Shown: positions 1 to 7,609 of the stretch, one piece after another
Numbering within the stretch: position 1 is the stretch's first letter
Layout: every line of letters begins with the position of its first letter
From: an uncultured Rhodopirellula sp.
GTDB taxonomy: Bacteria > Planctomycetota > Planctomycetia > Pirellulales > Pirellulaceae
Reading direction: 5' to 3'
DNA: 8,241 nt
NCBI GenBank assembly: GCA_913061385.1
Contig: CAJXTM010000118.1
Span: 1 to 8,241, forward strand
Made by a program: the position numbers and the translations under genes
The notes under the pieces: generated by a model
Databases searched by the model: none
The model's input: only the letters and a program-made list of their open reading frames with translations
Told to the model about the DNA's origin: nothing

Positions 1-47
1 CTACACGTAAGGAGTCGTCGGCAGCGTCAGATGTGTATAAGAGACAG
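1..47 (+). other. Nextera adapter, i5 side (sequencing artefact)
   Basis: This is library-construction DNA, not genome. In order it holds the tail of the P5 primer (CTACAC, 1-6), an 8-base i5 index (GTAAGGAG, 7-14, which matches the index I know as S505/N505), the Read 1 overhang TCGTCGGCAGCGTC (15-28) and the 19-bp Tn5 mosaic end (29-47). The exact reverse complement lies at the other end of the window. In the sulfatase frame the mosaic end reads GTG-TAT-AAG-AGA-CAG, which yields the false N-terminus MYKRQ. The mosaic end here comes from the in vitro tagmentation transposase and does not indicate a resident Tn5. Confidence 0.98.
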
Positions 48-1052
48 GATCAGTACTTTGGAACAGATGTCCCGAATTGGCCTCCTTATTGTTTCATCGA
101 AAATGATCGCACCGTGGGTATTCCATCTGTTTATCTGCCCAAACGTCTGGTTGGGAATAACCAGGCGAGCAAGCAGGGGCCCGCGTTGAAAGATTGGACA
201 TTGGAACCAATTTTACCTGCACTCGGAAATCGGGCAGAGCAGTACCTTCAATCACGGTCCGATTCAGAGACGCCATTTTTGATGTACATGCCTTTGACTT
301 CACCGCATACACCTTTATCCGTCAATGATGGTTGGAAGGGAAAAAGCGGGCTTGGGCTGTATGGTGATTTTGTGATGGAAACGGATGCCATTGTTGGTCA
401 GGTCCTAGACGCTCTCGATGACGCAGGGTTGGCCGACAATACGCTAGTGATTTTCACTAGCGACAATGGCTGTGCGCCCTATATCGGTGTCGCGAAGTTG
501 GAGCAGCAAGGTCATTATCCAAGTGGACCGCTTCGCGGTTACAAGGCAGACGCGTGGGAAGGAGGGCACCGCGTTCCTTTTATCGTACGATGGCCCGGGA
601 AAGTACAGTCAGGAAGCGTTTGCGATCAATTGGTCCATCAGGCAGATTTAATCGCGACTTTAGCTGACATCACAGACGCTCCATTGCCTAAAGATCAGGG
701 GGAGGACAGTTTCAGCATACTGCCATTGTTACAAGGGCATGCTGATCCAATTCGGACCACGTCGATCAGTTGTTCGATTCGCGGTGTTCCGAGTTTGCGA
801 GATGGAGCCTGGAAATACATTGCGGCGCCGGGGTCAGGCGGATGGGGCAAGGGAGGTGATCAGAGTCAGGATCTGCAACTTTACTATCTTGCAGATGATT
901 TGGGAGAAACCCGTAATCTGGCTGCTAAGGATCCCCAGCAACTCAAGAGCATGATGGATTTGCTGGAGAAACTGATCACAGACGGTAGAAGTACAAAGGG
1001 TCCGAAACACAGAAATGATGTACCAGTGAGAAGGTATCCGGCAAAACGATAA
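48..1052 (+). CDS. Arylsulfatase-type sulfatase, 5'-truncated by contig end
   Basis: C-terminal 334 residues of a type I sulfatase (alkaline phosphatase superfamily), which hydrolyses sulfate esters, in Planctomycetota usually on sulfated polysaccharides outside the cytoplasm. Visible signatures are SPHTP (active-site His codon at 306-308), TSDNG (metal-binding Asp-Asn, Asp codon at 462-464), a candidate substrate-binding Lys in GYKADAWEGG (codon 543-545), and HRVPFIVRWPG directly after it. The typical C-terminal tail follows, ending with TAA at 1050-1052. The WPPYCFIEND segment near the start matches the region just before the central part in many planctomycete arylsulfatases. Missing are the signal peptide, the N-terminal Asp-Asp metal ligands and the C/S-x-P-S-R formylglycine motif, so catalytic competence and the Cys/Ser type cannot be judged. 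The true start lies outside the contig. The five residues before Asp at 48 are adapter. Substrate is unknown. Confidence 0.93.
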   Translation, partial: DQYFGTDVPNWPPYCFIENDRTVGIPSVYLPKRLVGNNQASKQGPALKDWTLEPILPALGNRAEQYLQSRSDSETPFLMYMPLTSPHTPLSVNDGWKGKSGLGLYGDFVMETDAIVGQVLDALDDAGLADNTLVIFTSDNGCAPYIGVAKLEQQGHYPSGPLRGYKADAWEGGHRVPFIVRWPGKVQSGSVCDQLVHQADLIATLADITDAPLPKDQGEDSFSILPLLQGHADPIRTTSISCSIRGVPSLRDGAWKYIAAPGSGGWGKGGDQSQDLQLYYLADDLGETRNLAAKDPQQLKSMMDLLEKLITDGRSTKGPKHRNDVPVRRYPAKR

Positions 1053-1515
1053 AGATCTGTGTGTGGGCTGGCAGAGTGCGGCTTGGAACAAGCTTCGCAT
1101 GATTACATTGCAACGGTGGATAAACTGACTGCAAAATTGGGGTGCTCGCGGTTGGCCGCCACGAGATGTGCTTGCCTTGCATCACAAGCGGCTATCAGCG
1201 TTCCTCGATGATCGACCATCATTCATAGCAATGAAGATCGTTTCGGCCACAGGTGTCACGAGGGGACGTCCACTGGTAACCGTCGAGCTTCGTTAGGACT
1301 GGGACGACACGACGACACAATGAGAGTTGTGCTGAACTGTCAAAGTTTCTTCATTGCGACGACTATTGTGCCCCGCAAATCACGGATTTCCTCACGAAAA
1401 TGAGCTAGACCGCGAGGGACTTACTCCGGCTTGTCAGTTATGATGGACTCGAGCATCCCGCACGATACTCGCTGCCTGCCTGATTTTTGATCCCACCTCA
1501 ATACTGCTTATCTGG
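1053..1515. other. Intergenic gap, no convincing gene
   Basis: This 463-bp stretch separates the sulfatase from the PSCyt/PSD1 gene. I see no tRNA, no strong rho-independent terminator and no clear promoter. On the plus strand the frame starting at 1054 is open except for a TGA at 1126-1128 and runs to a TAG at 1294-1296. Its second half (1129-1293, 55 codons) reads rather protein-like (GWPPRDVLALHHKRL, later VSATGVTRGRPLVTVEL), so it could be a decayed gene fragment, but I recognise no family. The frame straight after the sulfatase stop is also open to about 1210, so openness alone means little. A small tandem duplication of GACGACAC lies at 1303-1318, followed by a 5-bp inverted repeat CACAA/TTGTG (1316-1331). 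The long gap makes co-transcription of the sulfatase with the next gene uncertain. Confidence 0.6.
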
Positions 1516-4500
1516 ATGACGATGATTCTGCGCCCATCGCTCATGACGTTTGTCTTGATTTGCTGCTTGCATTGGCCTTGTTGCTGTCAGTCGTCTTCTG
1601 CTGCAGATATCTTGACCTATGAGCAGCATATTCGTCCGATCTTTCGGGCACACTGCTTTGACTGTCATGGAGCTACGAAGGATCTGGAAGGTGACTTGGA
1701 TTTACGCCAAGTCAGACTGATGAAAAAAGGTGGATCCAGCGGGCCTGCGATCGAGTTAGATAACCCCACCGGCAGTTTGGTTTTAACCAGAATTCAAGAA
1801 GGTGAGATGCCGCCTGGAGAGGTTAAGGTATCGCTTGCTGAGATCGATATCATCACGCGTTGGCTTGCGCAAGGGGCATCCACGGTGCGACCTGAATCAG
1901 ACAGGATTGGAATTGGGCTGGGCGTTACCCTAGAGGAACGTGCGCATTGGGCTTATCAACCCATCAGGCAGAACATCGTTGTACCGAACAAGTTGGTATC
2001 GGGGGGAACCGAGCGGGACTCATACCGCAACACCCTTGATTCGCTGGTGCAGTGGAAAATTGAAGAAAGCGGGCGTGGAGAAATTTTACCTGAGGCAGAT
2101 CAGGCCACTTTGATTAAGCGAGCTTACTTTGACTTGCTTGGCTTACCACCGACACCGGAACAAATCAGTCGGTGGATTGCAGATTCGAGGAGCGATTGGT
2201 ACGCACACTTGTTGACGCATCTGTTGGGCATGCCTGCTTACGGTGAACGTTGGGGGCGGCATTGGCTTGATATCGCTGGCTACGCTGATTCAGAGGGTTA
2301 CACGATCAAGGATGTTGAGCGTCCGTGGGCTTGGAAATATCGTGATTGGGTGATTCGTTCGCTAAATGAGGACAAGCCATTCGACCAATTCATCACGGAA
2401 CAACTCGCGGGTGATGAACTTGCGGGGCCACTTGAGGGCGATTTGACAGACAAACAAATCGGGTTGCTGACGGCGACTGGGTATTTACGAATGGCTGCGG
2501 ATGGTACCGGTAGCGGTTCCAACGATGAGGCTGCGAGAAACAAGGTCATGGCCGACACTCTCAAGATCGTTGGTAGCTCATTATTCGGTTTGAGTGTGCA
2601 GTGTGCTCAATGCCACGATCATCGCTATGACCCCATTCCTCAATCGGACTATTACGCTCTGCGGGCGATCTTTGAGCCGGCTTTGGACTGGAAGGCCTGG
2701 AAAACTCCCAACGCGCGACGGGTCTCTCTTTACACGGCAGCTGATCGCGCCAAGGCAGCAGAGATTGAATCAGAGGCAATGAAGGTGACAGAGCAAAAAG
2801 CAGTCAAGCTGGCTGAGTTCATGGGGCAGGCGTTGGATGAGGAACTTGGTAAATACCATGAGCCACTGCGAAGTCAGTTGCGAACGGCATATCAGACGCC
2901 GGCAAAGGAACGGACAGCTGAACACCAACAGTTGTTGAAAGCTACGCCCAGCGTGAACATCACATCAGGAAACCTGTATCAGTACATCCCCGATTCAAAA
3001 CCAAAATTGGCTGAGTTTGATGAACAGATAAAAAAAATACGCTCAGCTAAACCGGTTGAACAATTCATACGGGCATTGGTGGAGCCAGCCAATCATGTGA
3101 CCCAGACAGCCCTTTTTCATCGTGGGGATCCAGCACAACCCCGACAAGTCGTGCCCCCGGGGGCGCTGACCGTTTTGGCGATCAGTGGCCATCGCTCCGA
3201 ATTTGCCAGTGACGATTCATCGTTGCCGACGACCGGTCGGCGGTTGGCCTTCGCACGTTGGTTAACCAGCGAGAATAACCCGCTGCTGGCTAAGGTGATC
3301 GTCAATCGGATTTGGATGCATCATTTTGGGCGGGGATTGGTCGCTACCCCCGCCGACTTTGGGAAACTGGGAACGCAACCAGGCGATGTTCGGATGCTGG
3401 ATTGGTTAGCTAGTCAGTTCATTGCTGGTGGTTGGAGTCTGAAGCAATTGCACCGCTTGATCATGCGATCAGCGGTGTATCGTCAGCGTGTAGGATCCAA
3501 CGAATCTGGTTTTTACCAACGCAGTTTGCGACGTCTTGAAGCCGAAACCATTCGTGACCGTATGCTTGCTGCAAGTGGCACACTTGATGAGACACTTTAC
3601 GGACCACCACTGAAAATTAAGGAAGATGATACAGGGCAGGTGATGGTTGACGGTAGCCAGTTTCGACGAAGCGTCTACATCCAGACACGCCGAAGTCGGC
3701 CGGTGGGTATGCTGCAGACCTTTGATGCACCTGTCATGGAAACAAACTGTGAAATCCGTCCGTCATCGACTGTGGCAACTCAGTCGTTGGTTCTTTTGAA
3801 TGGGAAATTCATTTTGGAACAGGCGTCAAAGTTGGCAGATCGAGTGGCAAGAGATCCTGCTGAGCCAACCAGTTTGCAAATTGACTTGGCGTCGGAATTA
3901 GAGAATCGCAAGCCAATGTGGCAATACGGCTACGGTTGGCATGATCCCGCAGCAGAGCCGAAAACAACATTCCGTCCGCTGCAGCACTGGACCGGGACTC
4001 AATGGCAAGCCGGAAAGACATTACCGGATGCTGTTTTGGGTTACACGCTGTTGAACGCATCTGGAGGTCACCCAGGAAGTGACCGAAAGGCAGTGATTCG
4101 CAGATGGACATCACCCGCTGATGGTGTCGTCAAAATTACAGGCTCCTTGAGCCACCCATCAGAAAATGGTGATGGCGTGCGTGGTCGTATTGTCAGCAGT
4201 CAAGCAGGAAATACGCTCGGAGAGTGGACTGCTTACAACGGAACTACAGAAACGCTTGTCGATGCAATTCAAGTTGTGGCTGGTGAAACCGTTGATTTTA
4301 TTACTGACTGCCGCGATGGGACGAATACCGATTCGTTTGGTTGGAACACGACCATCGTCTTGCGACAGAAAGACGGTACCGAGCAGTTGATTGTCTCTGA
4401 GAAGTGTTTTAGTGGAGAGGTTGCTACCAACGCTGGCTTGACCGGACAAATCATTCGAGCATGGGAGTTAGCGTACGGACGCCAACCTGACAACGATGAA

Positions 4501-4653
4501 CTCGTGATCGCGTCAAGATACGTTCAGCACCAGTTGGCATTGCTTGAATCGTCCTCTGACCACCTACCCAAGGGCCGCACTCCTCTACAGCAGGCTGTGA
4601 CTAATTTGTGCCATTCCCTGTTTGCGTCAAATGAGTTTTTGTATGTCGAATAG
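1516..4653 (+). CDS. Secreted PSCyt1-PSCyt2(DUF1549)-PSD1(DUF1553) di-heme protein with inserted beta-rich module
   Basis: A 1045-residue exported protein of the planctomycete cytochrome family; its biochemical role is not established. Residues 1 to about 30 form a signal peptide with an unusually Cys-rich core (CC at 16-17, CCC at 22-24), with likely cleavage near SSSA/AD. PSCyt1 follows (about 34-120) with heme c motif CFDCH (C47, C50, H51) and the usual EMPPG (M98, candidate axial ligand). PSCyt2/DUF1549 spans about 174-395, with LLGLPPTPEQ, YGERWGRHWLD and a second heme site CAQCH (C363, C366, H367) followed by DHRYDPIPQSDYY. A charged linker (about 410-510) leads to PSD1/DUF1553 (from about 572; VNRIWMHHFGRGL at 597-609). 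PSD1 is interrupted: LADRV near 777 is followed by about 190 residues before its usual ending resumes (AWELAYGRQPDNDEL, then SNEFLYVE). The inserted part holds YGYG, GGHPG and RRWTSPADG. The start has no strong Shine-Dalgarno; Met3 or Met10 are alternatives that keep the signal peptide. The DUF1501 gene follows after 66 bp. Confidence 0.93.
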   Translation: MTMILRPSLMTFVLICCLHWPCCCQSSSAADILTYEQHIRPIFRAHCFDCHGATKDLEGDLDLRQVRLMKKGGSSGPAIELDNPTGSLVLTRIQEGEMPPGEVKVSLAEIDIITRWLAQGASTVRPESDRIGIGLGVTLEERAHWAYQPIRQNIVVPNKLVSGGTERDSYRNTLDSLVQWKIEESGRGEILPEADQATLIKRAYFDLLGLPPTPEQISRWIADSRSDWYAHLLTHLLGMPAYGERWGRHWLDIAGYADSEGYTIKDVERPWAWKYRDWVIRSLNEDKPFDQFITEQLAGDELAGPLEGDLTDKQIGLLTATGYLRMAADGTGSGSNDEAARNKVMADTLKIVGSSLFGLSVQCAQCHDHRYDPIPQSDYYALRAIFEPALDWKAWKTPNARRVSLYTAADRAKAAEIESEAMKVTEQKAVKLAEFMGQALDEELGKYHEPLRSQLRTAYQTPAKERTAEHQQLLKATPSVNITSGNLYQYIPDSKPKLAEFDEQIKKIRSAKPVEQFIRALVEPANHVTQTALFHRGDPAQPRQVVPPGALTVLAISGHRSEFASDDSSLPTTGRRLAFARWLTSENNPLLAKVIVNRIWMHHFGRGLVATPADFGKLGTQPGDVRMLDWLASQFIAGGWSLKQLHRLIMRSAVYRQRVGSNESGFYQRSLRRLEAETIRDRMLAASGTLDETLYGPPLKIKEDDTGQVMVDGSQFRRSVYIQTRRSRPVGMLQTFDAPVMETNCEIRPSSTVATQSLVLLNGKFILEQASKLADRVARDPAEPTSLQIDLASELENRKPMWQYGYGWHDPAAEPKTTFRPLQHWTGTQWQAGKTLPDAVLGYTLLNASGGHPGSDRKAVIRRWTSPADGVVKITGSLSHPSENGDGVRGRIVSSQAGNTLGEWTAYNGTTETLVDAIQVVAGETVDFITDCRDGTNTDSFGWNTTIVLRQKDGTEQLIVSEKCFSGEVATNAGLTGQIIRAWELAYGRQPDNDELVIASRYVQHQLALLESSSDHLPKGRTPLQQAVTNLCHSLFASNEFLYVE

Positions 4654-4719
4654 CTTTCTACGGATTCGGACCACAGGGATATTTTCCATGCAACGCCCAT
4701 TGGGAAAGGTGGTGACGCG

Positions 4720-6156
4720 ATGATTCATTCCCGACGCGCATTTTTGCAACAGCAGGCGATGGGGGTGGGGTCACTCGCCTTGGCATGGTTGCTTCAGCAG
4801 GAAAAAGCCTCTGCAACCTTAAAAAAGAGCTCGGCAGAGTCTGCTGCGTTTGATCTTCGCCCAAAGGTACCGCATCATCAGCCCAAAGCTAAGGCGATGA
4901 TTTCACTGTTTCAGCACGGTGGACCATCACACATGGATCTGACCGATCCCAAGCCTGAACTCACCCGGTTTGACGGAACTGATTACAAAGGAGATGTCGG
5001 CTACAGCTTTGCAAACGAAGCCAGCAAGAAATTGATGGGAACACGCTGGAAGTTTTCCAAGTATGGAGAGTGCGGTACGGAGTTCTCGGAATTGCTGCCG
5101 GAAATCGGGAGTATCGCGGATGACATTTGCCTGATACGAAGCATGCATACTGGAGCGAATGGCCACGAGGTTTCCATCCGATATTTCCATGGTGGGATTC
5201 CGGGTGTCTTGGGCAGGGCGCACTTTGCATCGTGGCTACTCTACGGTCTGGGCTCTGAAACTCAGGATCTGCCTGCGTACATGGTGTTGACTGATCCGGG
5301 CGGTCATCCAGTGGATGGTATTAACAATTGGTCCAGTGGTTTTATGCCTGCCTTGTACCAAGGGACGGTTGTACGTCCGAAGGAGCCTCGGATTTTGAAC
5401 TTGCAGGCACCAGCGCATCTACGGGGACGTCCACAACAGCAGAGTTTGAATTTCCTGCAGGCTCTGAATCGCCGTCATGCGGATCGATTTCCTGGTGCAG
5501 ATGACTTGGAAGCCAGAATCGCCAGCTATGAGCTTGCTGCGCGAATGCAGACTGCTGCTCACGAGGCGTTGGATATTTCGAAAGAGACAAAATTGACTCA
5601 CGAAATGTATGGGCTGAATGATGAAACCACGCGTGAGTATGGAACGCGTTGTTTGATCGCGCGGCGACTGGTGGAACGGGGGGTTCGTTTCGTTCAACTC
5701 TTTTTGGCGGGTCAGCCGTGGGATAACCATAGCAACCTTGGAACCACGTTACCAAGTGTTTGTCGCCGGACCGATAAACCTGCAGCGGCGTTGGTCAAGG
5801 ATCTGAAGCAGCGAGGCATGCTCGACGAAGTCCTTGTTCACTGGGGAGGTGAGATTGGTCGTTTACCCGTAACACAGAATCAGGGTGCTCCCGAGAAGCA
5901 TGGTCGTGATCACAATGGGCAGGGATTCAGTACCTGGCTTGCAGGGGGTGGGATAAAACCCGGCATGGTTCATGGAGCAACGGATGACTTAGGTCACCGT
6001 GCCGTCGAGAATGTCGTGACCCCTAATGATTATCAGGCGACATTGATGCATCTATTTGGTTTGCAGTGGGACAAACTTGTGTTTGATCATTCAGGACGTG
6101 AAGAAATCATCACTGCTGGGCGAAATGCGAAGGTGGTCAAACAGATTCTCAGTTGA
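4720..6156 (+). CDS. Tat-exported DUF1501 protein
   Basis: A 478-residue member of DUF1501, a planctomycete-abundant family related by fold to the alkaline phosphatase/sulfatase superfamily (family knowledge); its reaction is unknown. The N-terminus carries a clear twin-arginine motif, SRRAFLQ (residues 4-10), then a hydrophobic stretch (VGSLALAWLL) and ASA near 30-32, so export in folded form by Tat is likely. Family signatures are HGGPSHMDL (66-74), the region around SMHTGANGHE (141-150), ARRLVERGVRFVQL (314-327), WDNHSNL (334-340), GGEIGRLP (376-383, where the family commonly has GEFGRTP), GRDHNGQGFSTWLAGGG (395-411) and a terminal HLFGL plus VVKQILS. The length is normal and the gene looks intact. 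The start at 4720 is supported by GGAAAGG ten bases upstream and by placing the Tat motif at the N-terminus. It sits 66 bp after the PSCyt/PSD1 gene on the same strand, the standard pairing for these families, so an operon is likely. Confidence 0.94.
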   Translation: MIHSRRAFLQQQAMGVGSLALAWLLQQEKASATLKKSSAESAAFDLRPKVPHHQPKAKAMISLFQHGGPSHMDLTDPKPELTRFDGTDYKGDVGYSFANEASKKLMGTRWKFSKYGECGTEFSELLPEIGSIADDICLIRSMHTGANGHEVSIRYFHGGIPGVLGRAHFASWLLYGLGSETQDLPAYMVLTDPGGHPVDGINNWSSGFMPALYQGTVVRPKEPRILNLQAPAHLRGRPQQQSLNFLQALNRRHADRFPGADDLEARIASYELAARMQTAAHEALDISKETKLTHEMYGLNDETTREYGTRCLIARRLVERGVRFVQLFLAGQPWDNHSNLGTTLPSVCRRTDKPAAALVKDLKQRGMLDEVLVHWGGEIGRLPVTQNQGAPEKHGRDHNGQGFSTWLAGGGIKPGMVHGATDDLGHRAVENVVTPNDYQATLMHLFGLQWDKLVFDHSGREEIITAGRNAKVVKQILS

Positions 6157-6181
6157 GAAATTGCCCATCCATGCCAAGTCA

Positions 6182-6204
6182 AGTTCATTCTTGATTGATG
6201 AACT
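6182..6204. repeat. Inverted repeat between convergent stops
   Basis: AGTTCAT (6182-6188) and ATGAACT (6198-6204) form a 7-bp perfect stem with a 9-nt loop, overlapping the stop codon (6185-6187) of the minus-strand gene. It lies beside the 28-bp space between two convergent genes, where a shared bidirectional terminator would be expected. The stem is AT-rich and no T-run follows on either strand, so it is not a convincing intrinsic terminator. Confidence 0.2.
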
Positions 6205-7609
6205 GAAAGGAGTACAGGTCGCTGTTTCGAATGGAAAAATGTAGTCGGACGGCGCGACCGGTTAAAGCTTGCAGGGAGGCATTTTTCTTCCATGACACCT
6301 GCTTGGAAATCGAGTCTCCCTGACAGGGATCGCAATCGTTGAGCGAAAAGCCCGGGATTGGATTGCCATCAAGATCTTGGATTTCTGCTGCGATGAATCC
6401 CTTTTCGCCTGTGACCAAATTCAATTCCAGGGTTTTGCCATCGAAGATGATGGAACGCGTGGTCAGGTGTCCTGGGTTTTTCCCAGCGTGCGCTGAAACA
6501 AAACCATCCACTCGATATGTGAAACGCCGCACCCGACTATCGGGACCTGTGTAATACGCTTCTGTTGCATACACCGAGTACTCATCATTGTTTTCAGGTA
6601 GTTGAACCAATCCCCAAGCCATGTAATTACTGCGATTTCCCTTCCGGTCTTTGGGAGCCGTTTCTGGGATGACGGGTTCCGCCCAGCGTTTGAAACGAAG
6701 TCCATCACGACTGGCCATCATGACGGGTTCGACGCGCTGACCCTCATCGGGCAGGTAACGTGTTGGGAAGCCAATGAAAAAGTGAGGGGCTCGCGGATAA
6801 CGTTGTATGGCGTTGGTATAGAGGTGTTCCCGTTTGGCTTCGGTATATTGCAACCCAATTGGCTTGGTCCAATTCACGAAGTCGGGCGACGTACACACCA
6901 TGATGTCGCGGATGCCTTGATTGAACCAACGGTGGTAGTCGCGGTACTGCTTTTCGAGCGGATCATAGAAAGCGAGATTTTGTGAGTCAAAGGCACCTTC
7001 GGTGATGACGGGAGTATCCCGCATCAGTTTCCAGTGCAGGCCGTCAGCTGATTGAAATGCAAAAAGTCCATGCTGTGAGGACTTGTCGCCTTTTTTAAGG
7101 GATCGTCCGCGAGCGAGTGCCTTGTATTTGGCGTCGGGTTTGCATTTCGGATTGGTGTCTTTGAATGGGGTGAAATTGTGTGTTCCGACACCATCCCAGA
7201 CGATGTTGTTGGCAGTCGATCCATTGAACTCACAAATCCCAAGCTCAGGTTTTCTCCAGTGAATTCCATCATTGCTCTCTGCATAACAGACAACTTCGGG
7301 GTGCGTTGCCTGCTTCGCTTTTTCGTCCCAATGTGACCCGCGATAGTACATCCGATACTTCTCGCCATCCTGAAAAATTGTGTAGTAAGCGCAGGTATTG
7401 CCTTCCCATGGTTTGTCGGTCACCAGAACAACTTCTTGTGGCTCAGCTTGGTGAAGTTGAAAAGTAATCCCCTCTGTCGCATGAACCAAATGATCATCCA
7501 CAAACAGTTCACGCTGCTGCCCAATGTCGACCGGTGCTTCGCCGTAACTTGTTGGCGAGTGAAAAGACACCAATATCGGTAAAGTCAACAGAAACAAAGA
7601 TCGGATCAT
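6185..7609 (-). CDS. Secreted beta-propeller protein, GH43/GH32-like fold
   Basis: A 474-residue exported protein of the type often annotated as a glycosyl hydrolase in Planctomycetota. Residues 1 to about 23 are a Sec signal peptide (SLFLLTLPILVSF, cleavage near SYG/EAP). The mature protein opens with RELFVDDHLV (34-42). Recurrent blade-like segments follow, each S-x-D-G/F-x-x-W/F: SNDGIHW (112-118), SADGLHW (187-193), SPDFVNW (241-247) and SRDGLRF (300-306). This indicates a multi-bladed propeller as in GH43/GH32/GH62-type enzymes. From about 366 (RVDGFVSAHAG) to the end there is a beta-sandwich-like C-terminal domain (SIIFDGKTLELN, LDGNPIPGF). Candidate acidic active-site residues include D38, D39, D208 and E350, but I cannot assign catalysis, so a non-catalytic sugar-binding role remains possible. 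The ATG start is fixed by an ATGA overlap with the stop of the upstream gene, so translation is probably coupled. A weak AGGG precedes the start by a few bases. Confidence 0.8.
   Translation of the reverse strand: MIRSLFLLTLPILVSFHSPTSYGEAPVDIGQQRELFVDDHLVHATEGITFQLHQAEPQEVVLVTDKPWEGNTCAYYTIFQDGEKYRMYYRGSHWDEKAKQATHPEVVCYAESNDGIHWRKPELGICEFNGSTANNIVWDGVGTHNFTPFKDTNPKCKPDAKYKALARGRSLKKGDKSSQHGLFAFQSADGLHWKLMRDTPVITEGAFDSQNLAFYDPLEKQYRDYHRWFNQGIRDIMVCTSPDFVNWTKPIGLQYTEAKREHLYTNAIQRYPRAPHFFIGFPTRYLPDEGQRVEPVMMASRDGLRFKRWAEPVIPETAPKDRKGNRSNYMAWGLVQLPENNDEYSVYATEAYYTGPDSRVRRFTYRVDGFVSAHAGKNPGHLTTRSIIFDGKTLELNLVTGEKGFIAAEIQDLDGNPIPGFSLNDCDPCQGDSISKQVSWKKNASLQALTGRAVRLHFSIRNSDLYSFQFINQE
7606..7609 (-). 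promoter_or_regulatory. ATGA stop-start overlap (translational coupling)
   Basis: Read on the minus strand, ATGA contains both the start ATG of the propeller gene (7609-7607) and the TGA stop of the truncated upstream gene (7608-7606). This arrangement usually means that ribosomes finishing the first gene reinitiate at the second. It supports both the chosen start of the propeller gene and an operon. Confidence 0.75.

Noticed and set aside
1053..1211. C-terminal extension of the sulfatase by readthrough of TAA
   Set aside because: The frame stays open for about 52 codons, but the sulfatase already ends with a normal tail (VRRYPAKR) and the extension shows no domain-like composition.
1316..1331. 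Small hairpin CACAA/TTGTG as a regulatory element upstream of the heme protein gene
   Set aside because: A 5-bp stem is expected by chance in a 463-bp gap, and it lies about 190 bp from the start codon with no accompanying promoter signal.
1561..1590. Lipoprotein signal on the PSCyt/PSD1 protein
   Set aside because: Several Cys residues follow the hydrophobic core, but none is preceded by a lipobox-like [LVI]-[ASTVI]-[GAS]; a type I cleavage near SSSA/AD fits better.
5342..5755. Open frame of 137 codons on the minus strand opposite the DUF1501 gene
   Set aside because: It lies fully inside a clear DUF1501 coding region, has no recognisable motif and reads as low-plausibility protein rich in Pro, Ser and His. 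It is a shadow of the sense gene, as are the other antisense frames at 3809-4114, 4927-5230 and 7024-7368.
6157..6204. Bidirectional rho-independent terminator between the convergent genes
   Set aside because: The only stem is 7 bp and AT-rich with no T-run on either strand, so I list it only as an inverted repeat of low confidence.
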